Shown piece by piece: positions 45,311 to 56,100 of a DNA stretch of 64,000 nucleotides. The number at the start of each line of letters is the position of its first letter. The stretch's first letter is position 1. Source of the DNA: Ziziphus jujuba. Its lineage: Eukaryota; Streptophyta; Magnoliopsida; Rosales; Rhamnaceae. The position numbers were made by a program, and so were the translations under genes. The stretch is taken from the NCBI RefSeq assembly GCF_031755915.1, contig NC_083389.1, positions 20,333,501 through 20,397,500 on the forward strand, given 5' to 3'. Under the pieces are notes generated by a model that saw nothing but the letters and a program-made list of their open reading frames with translations, made no database searches and had not been told where the DNA came from.

Positions 45311-45907
45311 TGTTGATGCAAAAATTTCACACATCCTTCTCTTCGTCATCTTAATCAAAAATCTGTTACGAACAATCATGAATCAGTCAACAAAATAGAG
45401 TTAGATCTTTAGAGCACCGATGTATTACCGGCTAAAGACACTCCGACGCTCAAGTCAGTAATTGTATTTAGAGTTTCTTTTAATAAAGAGAATTGAGAGA
45501 ATGTTTTTCACCATAGCAATCCCACTGTGTTGTAGCATATTTATAGAGAGCGTCTGCCTTTGAAGATAATGGTTCCACTAATTAGATCCTAACTAGATCA
45601 TAATTTATCCCATGAATGGATAATGACTTCATCTGATATCCATAGATATTGTTTTATATATAATTTATATCATTTAAGAGATTACATAGGTATCATTCAA
45701 TATAACTTATAAACTGTTGATTTTATGTAGATCAAATCTAGTATCATTTGGAAAAGATTGAGGTTAAGATAAAATTTGAATATGTTGATAATCTAACATG
45801 ATATTTAATCAAATATCAACAAAAATATCCGGTTATCTCCACTAGATATAGACAGAGCTTGTAGTTATCTCCGTTAAATATAGTTGAGGTTATCCAGTGC
45901 TTCAACA
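45311..45907 (-). repeat. Probable 5' LTR of the gypsy element
   Basis: The right edge of the primer region is followed on plus by TGTTGATGC. GCTTCAACA ends at 45907, which gives matching inverted ends TGTTGAAGC...GCATCAACA on the minus strand and 597 bp. A TATA-like CTATAAATAT (45538-45547, minus) lies inside. An alternative end at 45979 (CCTTCAACA) cannot be excluded because no partner LTR or TSD was found. Confidence 0.5.
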
Positions 45908-47314
45908 ATCTAGTCACTTTAGGTAAAGCGCACAAAAATAATATCATGTATCCTTGGGATAAGATTACCTTCAACAGCTAACATAGATGCTTAATAAACT
46001 CTAATTGTCTGGCATAAGCATATTACATATAATTTAGATAGAGAAAAATAAAAAAGCTAAAACTAAAAAGCTACTATGTTATCAAACGACACCTTTAATC
46101 TTTAAGATTCATAATGGAAATATCTATCTAATCAATAAGTTAAGAACTCATACATTGCTAATATATTGTTGCAAATATATATGTATATAGTTTTGATTTA
46201 TTGAGAACATGATTTCCATTTTATATTGAGCACCTAGTGACTTGACAAATGCTAAAAATTGTTATACTTATTTAATTATGATTGTAATATTAAATTATTA
46301 ATTGACGTGTCATATTTAGTACTTGACATGTTAATATATTCCCACATTATATTGGAAATATATTTTGAACATATTATATTACTCTATATATATATATATA
46401 CATGTTATCGATATATATATATATGGAAAAAATTTTCAAATGTTAACATAACATGATGCAAGATGCGACGCTGTTTGTCATTTTTAAATCAACATGATCA
46501 TGACCTGGCCCGTCCCATTGCAGAGGGTGATTTGTGTAATTAATCATAAAATCAAATAACAAAAATATAATTAAATTTGATCATAAGAAGATTCACCCCT
46601 CAAAAGAGGATACTTCCAGCTATTTTATCTTATTTTACTTTTATTTTTGCTTGGACATAGATTTATATAAGAAAATATTAATGCATCCTTCACCTCAGTA
46701 GTGAAGTCATAGTAGCTGCTAGCTAGTTTAAAAGCAAAGCCATTAGATAAGAAAAACTTTTTGGATGAGCTATGGGTCATTGATTTATCATCGATGGAAA
46801 AAAATCATGTATACCAATCACTATCGTCAAAAGCAAATTTACTACACCATCGAGGATGGTAGCTTTCCGGAAGAAAGCTCATTAGTTTTCATACCTGCAA
46901 ATTTAGAAGTTGAGGTTCAAGTTTTAACAAACTTTATTATTATCTCGGATGATCTCATGGCGCAACACCGCATGGCACATAACTACGGCCTCATGCCTAA
47001 AATACTAATAGGAGGTATATTTTTCGTTTAACAAAAAAAAAAAAAAAAAAAAAAAAAAGCAAATTCACTGCAGAGCAAACAAAAAATAAATAAATGCAAA
47101 TTCACTACTACCCAAGCTTGACAGAGATAATAAATGTATAAAATATATTGACAGAAATTAAAGTAAGCACTCATTTTCTTTATATATATTATAAATACCA
47201 TGTATATATATATATAATATACATACTTTTGGGGTGCATTTGGAATGACCTTTGCGAGCATGTTGGGATAACTTTCATTGCCATGCTGCTTTCATATTAA
47301 TTATATATTATATA

Positions 47315-47316
<2 letters not shown>
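45908..47316. other. Spacer upstream of the broken MATE copy
   Basis: No gene recognised. The plus open frame at 46765-47031 has no known motif. Short AT-microsatellites occur near 46384-46400 and 46412-46424, and a long poly-A run lies at 47033-47058. Confidence 0.5.

Positions 47317-47376
<60 letters not shown>
47317..47376 (+). repeat. (AC)n-(AT)n compound microsatellite
   Basis: About 19 AC units run directly into about 11 AT units. The tract ends about 40 bases before the MATE exon 1 remnant at 47415. Confidence 0.95.
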
Positions 47377-47414
47377 GAAAGAGAATTGGATTGGAGGAAA
47401 TTATGGCAAACAAT

Positions 47415-49716
47415 ATGGAAGTATAATGGAGAGGTGTAATTGGGAAGAAGCTGAAGGAGACGAGGTGTAATTTATAACTTTCTTTATAAATTAATGAATT
47501 TTGCTTTCATGTAGGTTGGGTTGGTAAATGGTATGGAGACTCTGTGTGGACAAGCATATGGAGCAGAGCAATATGAAAAACTTGGAATTTACACTTACAC
47601 CTCCATAATCTCTCTCACTCTTATTTCTCTCCCAAAATCTATTCTATGGATTTTTACAGACAAAATACTCATATTGATGGGCCAAGACCATTCATTTTCA
47701 GAAGTAGCACAAAAATATTCAATTTGTCTCATCCCTTACCTGTTTAGCTATGCTATAGTTCAATCTTTGATGCGCTATTTCCAAACTCAGAGGTTTATTC
47801 TTCCAATGTTATACATCTCACAAGCAACTTTGCTTTTCCACATACCTCTTTGTTGGGTTTTAGTGTTTAAGCTAAAATTAGAAATAATTGAAACTACTTT
47901 AGCCACTAATATATCGCTTAATATGATCCTGCTTGGATTTTACATGAAGTTTTCTCCAGCATGTGAAAAATCTCAAGCTGTTTTTTCAATGGAAGTTTTC
48001 TCGAGTGTTAAGGAGGTTTTTCCGTTCTGGCATGCCTTCGGCTACCATGGTTTGGTAAGAAAAGTTTCTGGAAGAAAAACGTTTGCTTCTTCCATGGAAT
48101 TTATTTATTTATTTATTTTTTTGTGGTTTAGAAAATGAAATACAAAATCTAATTAATAATTTCCGTCAAGAAAAAAAACAAAACCAAAGAGCTTACTCCT
48201 TTAGTAAATTTTTTAATTAGTTTTTTATTTTTACTTTTTTCTTTTAAATGATAAAGATGTGAATAAAAATAAGGGGAAGATGAGAAACAGAGGAAAGGAG
48301 AGAGAAAATGGTGAAAAAGAAAATTATCTCTAATATAAAAACTAAAACCACCAAATGATTCTAAAAGGTAACCAAACTTTTAATAGTTTCTAAAATCAGA
48401 AAGGAATTTCTTTTTGTTCAACAAATCATAAATAACAAGTGAAGTGAAGTTTTTTTTTTTTTTTTTTCCCCAATATTATAGTACCAATTATTATTATATT
48501 TTTATTATTTTTGCTAATGGATGAAATTATTCTTTTGCTTTCTGGACGTCTACCAAAACCCAAACTAGAGACTTCGGTGCTTTCAATACGGTATGCGTCT
48601 TTGTTATTGTTTACAACATTTTGAGCAGTTTCTTACTCACCAACTTGCACGTTATAATCACATGTGAATTTGCAGCCACAACAAGGTTTGCTGTCAAAAT
48701 ACTCAGCCATAATTATGGACAATTTTTTCCTGTAAACATTTAATTGTTTATGATAATTTGAATTGAATATATGCAGCATTCATGTTTCAAATGAACCAGG
48801 TGCTGGAAATCGAGAGGCAGCTAAAGTGGCAGTTTGGGTCACAAAATTCGTTTCAAATGTTGAGATTTATTGTGAGCGACATTCTCTTCTTCTGTCATCC
48901 TATTTTGGGATATGTTTCAGCAACAACAACAAGGAAATTGCAGATCATTTTTCGGATATGGGAGTTTTAATCTCTCTCAATTATTATGGATGGCCTACAA
49001 GTAGTATTTTTAGGCGAGTAATTTTCAATTTTTATTAAAGTTTTATTTTCCGTTATTGAATTTTTGGTACTAATAGTTTCAGGCTAGTTTTCTCAATTAT
49101 TGTGTGGTAATTTGTTTGTTGAAGCAGGGGTTGCTAGATAGGGGGCTTATGTTAATCTTGGAGCATATTACCTTGTTGGACTTCCAATTGGTGCTGTCTT
49201 GGCTTTCGTTTTCCACTTGAAAGGGACGGGTCTTTGGACTGCTTTAATCATAGGATCTACTGTTCAAGTTGTCTTGCTTGCTCTCAAAACAATTTTCACC
49301 AACTGGCAAAAGCAGGTTTGTACAAAATGACTAATTTGGTCGTTTAAAATGTAAAACAATACGATTATATATATAACAATTCAATGATGGGCATCACTCC
49401 ACCCCAATGTGAAGGTGAATTGATTTTGTTCGTCCTCTCAGAAATAGTGGATCATAACAATAGAATTGTATGACACCTACATCCCATCATAAGGCAAAGA
49501 CTTGTCACGAGCCATAATTTGGACATATACGTGCATCATAGGTCACCTGATTTGATTGGCCATTGGAAAATAAAGATGGACAGCCAGATGCTAAGTCAGT
49601 GAAATTTGACTATTAATCTTTATGAATTATTTGACAAATCTGATTTGATTCTTAGTTGAATATGTGGCTTGCAGGCATCAAAAGTAAGAGAAAGGATATT
49701 TGAGGCAGACTCTTGA
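47415..49716 (+). pseudogene. MATE transporter pseudogene, paralog of the gene at 23664
   Basis: Exon by exon against the intact copy. Exon 1 survives only as about 50-60 bases (47415-47475: ATGGAAG, GGGAAGAAGCTGAAGGAG) and is already broken by a stop; the rest of it and most of intron 1 are deleted. Exon 2 (47515 to about 48055) is well preserved ([27 protein letters not shown]), but one extra base near 48016 shifts the frame before its end. Exon 3 (about 48520-48591) has lost LEWWAYE. Exon 4 is reduced to a few bases before a donor near 48684. Exon 5 (48779-49013) reads HVSNEPGAGNREAAKVAV and then shifts frame. Exon 6 (from about 49130) reads GVAR then a stop and has lost the GTGWQHL block, though GAYVNL and KGTGLWTAL remain. 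Exon 7 (49675-49716) is intact (ASKVRERIFEADS, stop). The exon 5 donor is GC, as in the intact gene. Confidence 0.92.
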
Positions 49717-50384
49717 TTAAGTTGAAAAAGGACGAGCTCAATTGTCAGTTTTGGTTTAAATTACTTCACGTTAACGATCTCATGAACTCTAAACGCTGGT
49801 TAAAGTTACTTTTTGTTCGACGTACTGATTCACTGTTACCATAAACATATAAAAGATGTACCTGTCTCTCATTTCTTTTCTATAAAATATATCTTTTTAT
49901 GCAATTTATGATTTAATAAATCTACTAACCCTTTCCTACAACCTCTATAAACAAATAATTTGGGACAATTTTTACTGAGCCACTAGCATATTTTTTTTAT
50001 TTTTTATTGTTTACTTTTTTGTAATAACTGAGCCACTATCATTTGAACAAGATGTTGTAATCTATTTGCATGGATCCGTCTTCTTTACATTATCAGGAAT
50101 AAAAGTATACCTTACAAAAATTGTGGCCTTACATATTTCATATTTTACATTAGGTATCACAAAATAATAGTTTCTCTATGAAGGGGTACAATGGGAAAAG
50201 AATAAAAATCAAGCATATAAAGATTATATACATAGATCATATATAACATTTCCAAAATAATTTATTTCGGCTTCTACTGTCCCACACACACAAGTTCTAA
50301 CCTTTTTATGTTGTGATCCGACTGAATTACCAAACTTCTAATGATACATAGGAGGCGAAAAAGAAGCATAACTGAAAGCCATTT
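49717..50384. other. Spacer between MATE pseudogene and dnaJ gene
   Basis: Holds the probable 3' UTR of the minus-strand dnaJ gene on its right side and former MATE 3' flank on its left. Nothing else recognised. Confidence 0.45.
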
Positions 50385-52543
50385 TTACATCTTATCTTTA
50401 TGTGCTTTGGCTTTCTCAATGGATTCCATAGCTTCTTCAAATGATTTCTGAGTGCATTAAAAACAAAGAAAATAAAGCTCATCAGTAACGCAAATCTTAT
50501 GCAATCATTCAAACAAATCCCTTATAGAATTCAAAATCTACTCTGTAGGAATTGAATAAGTACCATTGTGCAGCTATAAAATTCGACATGTATGATTTCA
50601 ACAAGAAACCAAACAAAGAAACATGACTCAACATGTTGGAATGTAAACCAGATAAAAAAGTTGTCCAATATTACACAGAACAGATAATAGTGATGACCAC
50701 AATGCCAGGAAGTGGCAAGCGAGAAAATCGAACTGCTGGGGTAGACATATTTAAGTTTATTATCTCTTTAAGTACCACCAATGCTATAAGGATCTGTTGT
50801 GCTCGAGTTCAATTTCCACAATTACAAAGTTTACACAAGCACACGCTAACGAGGAGGAAAAAAAAGATAAAAAAAAAGCACGGTAAGCTAGAAGATAAAA
50901 TATAATAGCATACCCCAGAATTATGCATCTTCCATATTGCTTCCTTGCTCGTATCAACAATAAACATTCCACCTAATAAAGCACTGCATGAGTATCTGAG
51001 TCAGCAAAGTTTCATTAAGCCGCAAAAAGCTTCTCAATTCCATTACAAATTCATGAAAAGAAGGGTTAGAATGATCAGAATAAAAAGATGGTTCCCATCA
51101 CTAATGCTACAGCACTGAGCATCACTGAAACAATTTGCAATAAATTAATGAATAAAAAAAATTAAAAATTAAAAGTAAATATCCTTATCCAAGTCTAAAC
51201 CCAAACAGGACAAACAGTTCTAACAAACCCATCAGCTCAAACTTCCAACACGTTTGGTAAGTTAAAAATTGCAAACTATGATGAATGCTAGTTTTAGTCA
51301 GCTGTGAAAGCAAAGCTTTGTAGCTTCTTTATCTGTGAAATATTGCAGGAGATCTATGTTGATTATGGAATTACATACTAACATGGAGAAAATAGACAGG
51401 ACATGCAAGAAATATATAAACATATATGCAAACTTATATACTACATAAAAACAGATAAAGCTAAGAGTTAATAATACTTGACGCCCCAAACTATCAACCG
51501 ATTTGCACTTTACCCTCCAACAAACAAAAATTCTCAAATCCCACCCTCAACTATTGCTTCATGGTCAGATTAGTCTTTTGTGGAGGGAAAATATATATAT
51601 ATATATATATATATAAAAGTAAGAAAATTAAAGAGCCATCAATCTCAACAAACCCAGGTTTCCAAAATTCAATGGCGAAACCTTCCTCAAAAATCCTCGT
51701 CCCATATATATATATATATATTTTTTTTTTTTGTTTTTTTTGTGTGTGTCTTTTCTGATCTATGAACATCGAACCCCTAGCAGTTACTTAAACCAAAGAC
51801 ATTTAAACTAGCACAGCAAGTTGCAAGCTTCTCTTCCATCCCCTCTTAAGAATTTTTACCTCAGAAGCAAAGTCATCATTGTATTAGAAATTTCAGTTCC
51901 GATTTTAGAAAATTCTCCGAATATCGATCAAATGCATCTTTAGCGAAATTAAAAACTCCAACATCATGAAGTAAAATTTAAATCAAATTAGCAAAGAATC
52001 AAACACGAGAAACAAAAACCAATTACATTCATCCAAATTCATTCCCAAAAAAAAAAAAAAAAAAGAAAAAAAAAATGGAGAGAAGAATGAATACCTAGCG
52101 AAGGCGGCATTGAGAATGAAAGTTCTCGTGGTGAGAAAGCGAAGGAAAATCTCAAACCTATAAACCAAGCCATCGAAACTGGCCGAAGAGGAAGAAGAAG
52201 GTTTATAATATCGTTGTCCACCGCCATAGTTGTTGTTTTTGTGGTAGTTGCCGTGATTGTAATTGCCATAACCGTAACCGTAACCGTAATTAGGTCTGCT
52301 TCCGGCGGAGAAACTATTACCGGAGCGGAATCGGAAATCGTAGTCGGCGCGCTTCCGGCGATCGGAGAGGACCTGATAGGCCTCGGAGACATGCTTGAAA
52401 CGGAGTGTGGCGGAGTCTCTGACGGAGTTGGGGGAATTTGAATGCTTGTCAGGGTGAAGCTCCACCGCCAATCTCCGAAAGGCTTGCTTGATTTCGTCAT
52501 TGCTGGCGTTCCTACTCAATCCCAATACCTTGTAGTGATCCAT
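50385..52543 (-). CDS. dnaJ-72-type J-domain protein, 3 exons
   Basis: Predicted small J-domain co-chaperone, which stimulates the ATPase of an Hsp70 partner. Exons on the minus strand: 52543-52095, 50983-50914, 50447-50385. They join in phase with GT/AG sites to about 193 residues. The J domain spans residues 2-70 with the catalytic HPD at 30-32 (AVELHPDKHSN). A Tyr/Gly/Asn-rich stretch follows (about 85-113, YGYGYGYG), then poly-Ser. A probable transmembrane segment lies at about 141-160 (FILNAAF...LLGGMFIV) and a short C-terminal helix ends in SFEEAMESIEKAKAHKDK. The layout and the SKEAIWKMHNSG/EEAMESIEK ending match the Arabidopsis protein annotated as chaperone protein dnaJ 72, as I recall it. 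The acceptor for exon 2 was chosen at 50984 because the nearer AG (50974) breaks the frame. Membrane anchoring is inferred; the client is unknown. Confidence 0.88.
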
Positions 52544-53475
52544 TTTTATGGTTTTTATTGTTTGGGCACTTCTTCATCGACGATTCGATTACTCAAATCA
52601 AATTCAACAACCCCTATTCATATTCCGATCGATCGGCCAACCCTACGGTTCATGACGTGGACCAATCGGAATTCATAACCGTCGTGGCAAAACCACAGCC
52701 CGGCGATGATGCGCCGCTTTTTTTTTTTTTTCTTTTTTTTTTTTTGTCTCTCGAGGTCACTGTTAACAAATATTTATCCATTTATTTATTATATATATTT
52801 CGGTAAATTTCAATTTAGTTCCCTATTTTGAGACATTTAAAAAAATAAATAAATAAATTTACAAAAAACTACACTTTTTTTTTTAATATTTTCACTATGG
52901 TCCTTTCGTATTTTATTTTTGTTTCAATTTAAAAAGTGTGCTCAATTTGATGTAAAAAAAATTATAAATTTTAAAAAAAAATTCATAAATTTTAATAAAA
53001 TTCTATAAATTTTATATAAAATTTATATAAATATAATAACATTTTTGAAATTGAAATTGGATTTTATATAGACATTTTTATACACAATTTTTTAAAAATT
53101 TTATATAATCTATTAACATTTTTTATTTTTTAAGAAACTTTAAATAATTTTTTGAATGGCTCAAAATTTTAAAAAACTTCTATAGAGTCATAAAATAAAA
53201 TACATTAACATTTTAATAGATTGTCATAAAATTTATTAAAATTTTAATTAAATATCATTTGATTTGTATAGGTTATATTAAATATGAATAGAATATTCCT
53301 ATACTATGTTGGAATTGATGGAATAGAAAAGAATAGAAACGAAAGAATTTAATCTTATGTTTGAATAGTTAAAATAAGATGGAATTGATTCTTTTATTTT
53401 AGTGAAATTTGTTTTCCACCCATTTCGATGAGATTTGTTTTCCATCTAAAATTGACAGGAAATTGACGGAAATAA
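52544..53475. other. 5' flank of the dnaJ gene, then AT-rich spacer
   Basis: The first 200 bases are the presumed promoter and 5' UTR of the dnaJ gene (minus), including T-rich runs at 52718-52746. The rest is AT-rich with no gene recognised. Confidence 0.45.
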
Positions 53476-53890
53476 AAAAAACTTTTAATGAATTTTTAAT
53501 ATCCTAAAATTACTTTTGTTATTATTCTGTGAAAATATTTATTATCTTTCATATCATTTTTTTTTTCACTTCTATTCATCAGTCATCCAAAAGACATATA
53601 TTAACAGATACTTTCATTTCCTCATTAATCATTTCATTTATTTTCTTTTCTTTCAATACAAATATAATGATCAAATGGATGGAAAAGAAAAAACCATTTA
53701 ATGAATTTCTTTAATATCTCAAAATTACTTTTGTTATTATTGTAAACAAGTATATATTGCCTTTCATATCATTTCCTTTTCTTCCAATTAATTAATAATC
53801 CAAAAAACAATTGTGAACCAATACTTTTTATTTTTCTATCTTTTCTCATTAAACATTTCATTTTTTTTTTTGTTTTCTTCTTTCAATACT
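53476..53890. repeat. ~215 bp degenerate direct duplication
   Basis: TTTTAATGAATTTTTAATATCCTAAAATTACTTTTGTTATTATT from about 53481 recurs as TTTAATGAATTTCTTTAATATCTCAAAATTACTTTTGTTATTATT from about 53696. Both copies continue through CTTTCATATCATTT, a TCCAAAA word and TTTCTTTCAATAC. Clearly diverged. Confidence 0.7.
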
Positions 53891-56100
53891 AGCATCGTTC
53901 TAGATTTTTAAATTCTTTTTAAATCCTTCAAATTTTAAATTAAATATATTTCTTAGCCTTCTTAATTTTTTAATCGTCAAACTATAAATCAACTCATATA
54001 TTTTATTTTTAATTCCAAAAAGAAAAATAAGCAGACTTAATAGTTTACTTATACATATTTATAAATTATTCATTTATTTTTTCCATTTTTATGTTCTTTT
54101 TTTTTTTCGTATATGTTTCCAAAGAACATTTATATTTTGTTATATGATTTTTCTAGACATAAATGTTGTAAAAGATGACGAGTAATTTGTTTTTTAACAA
54201 ATGAGTAATTAATAATTAAAAAAAATGGTGTATATATATATATTAATAAAAAGGTGGTTAAAATTGTTTTTTTTATTAAAATATATAAGTTGACTAAAAG
54301 TTATTAGAAAAGGCTAAATTGAATAAAAATTAAAAAATGAAGGGCTATTGAAAAAATTTTCAAAATAGAGAAGGCTAAAATAAAATTGACCCTATATATT
54401 TATTAGTTTTTGAATTAGTTTCAAATTATTTTACAACTTTTGCATGTGTCTCTATCTGTCATCTAAAAATTACCATTTTTCTTTTTATATTTTAATTTTG
54501 TTTCAATTAGTTTCTAAGTTCTAACGCATGTAAAAACATGCAATAGATGCCCATACAAAATTTTTGACAAATCAAATAAAAACTTATCCTTATCAAGTGA
54601 GACTAATTTAGTCAGTAACTCATCCATATCTATATTTAAAAGATAATAGATCAAAGATATTGAAATAGAGGATAAATTATTGTAAATGATTAAAAAAAAT
54701 TTGTTCTTTTTAAAATTTTTTTTGATAATTTTATATTTATGCCATGTGAATTGTTCCATTAAACTAAGAACAAAAATATTGTTTTAAAACTTATATTATA
54801 AATTGTTTTAAAATATTGTTTCTATCATACAATTAGAAACAAAATTGGAACGTGATGGATACAAATTATAAACCTCTTATAACAAATCGATATATCTGTA
54901 AAAAAGTATGAAATAAAAGGAGCTATTTTGAAATTTATCCTAAATTTTCTATGATTTCTATGTCAAGTTTTTTATTGAATTTCATAATAATTAGTTTTTA
55001 GCTTATTTTAAACTTTTGATAGAATTAATTAATCAAAAATTTATTTTTGTGAAGAACTAATTTCTCATCTACTACTTTTTGTTCTAATAAGGTCAATCAT
55101 AGTGGGTATGGAATTTCCTAGGAAGTAATTTTCTTCTTCTTCTTCTTCTTCTTTTCTACTTCTTTTTCCCCATTTTTTTTTTCTTTTTTTGGTTTGGCAC
55201 TTGCTGATAGTGGCACAATTATCTTGTTTGGTATATGGATTTTAATCACTCTGTTTTAGCTTCCTGTTTTTGACAGTAAAAGTGGAGTTCAAATTGCTTG
55301 TACCCCATGTTTCTAACAAATGAACAAAACATACTGAAATAGAATCTCATTTTGTTCAAGTTTGTGAAGACTTATTTCTTTGTCTTTAAATCTTCTGAAA
55401 GTTTATTGCTAAAGTCATGGGATATAAAGGTCGAATTTGGCCAGTTTATTTATTTATTTAATTTTTTTTTTCTAAGAAGTGATTTTTAAGTTCAGAAAAA
55501 AAAAAGTTGAATAAAACTCGTAAAACGTTTGGAAATTGTTTCTTTTTAAACAAAAAAATTTACATAGCCTTGTCAGGTTTGATCTAGATACATGGTATTC
55601 AATAATGATGAGATTGAAAACTTACAGGATGAAACATAAGCCTCCATACCAATAAATTGTTCTTTCATATTTTATAGAGCTTTTAAAAACAATTTGAAAC
55701 AACTTTTTGTTGTTTTGTATTTTATTTTTTACTTTTTGAAAACTGCCTTCAAAAACTCATGACCACACACCTTACATTCATGGCTGGGAGCTCATGGGGA
55801 TGAAACATGAGCCTCTATACCAACAAATTATTCTTCTATATAATTTATTTGGAAAAAGAAAGAGTATTTAAAGTGCCTATTATTATGTTCTTTTCCTTTT
55901 TTTATATTTCTTGATTATTATATGTAATTAGTCAATATCTCATTAAAATATTTTGATAGATTTTCCATCATTATCTTTTTCATTAACCCTTAAATCTCTT
56001 CACAAGCTAAGATTTAAATACGTATTTGGTATTCTATATGAGTCTAATGAAATACAAAAATCCTAAAATGGCAAAATGAATCTAATTAGAACTCATATAA
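53891..56100. other. AT-rich spacer
   Basis: No gene recognised. A (TTC)n tract lies near 55133-55153. A diverged repeat of GATGAAACATAAGCCTCCATACCAA occurs at about 55629 and 55799. The last five bases (tataa) are the TSD of the next element. Confidence 0.5.

Larger units (their letters stand above)
38876..45907 (-). mobile_element. Decayed Ty3/gypsy retrotransposon (Tat-like), minus strand
   Basis: A gag-PR-RT-RH-INT order on the minus strand identifies Ty3/gypsy. The Tat assignment rests on the gag finger region (YCSFHNDHEHTTD...LRDEIEDLISRGYL), the GGCGCCGTCTGTGGGAA-like primer region next to the LTR, and a possible antisense ORF relic at 31370-31950. A probable 5' LTR lies at 45311-45907. 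No 3' LTR was found. The left part of the element is interrupted by the copia insertion at 32050-38875. Dense stops and frameshifts mean it is dead. Confidence 0.75.

Noticed and set aside
46765..47031. 88-residue frame upstream of the MATE pseudogene as a possible exon 1
   Set aside because: It lacks the MATE N-terminal words. The true exon 1 remnant is at 47415-47475, matching the intact gene's first ~50 bases.
52214..52441. Plus-strand Val/Ile-rich frame resembling a membrane segment
   Set aside because: Antisense of the Tyr/Gly-rich part of the dnaJ gene, whose minus-strand reading has clear domain support.
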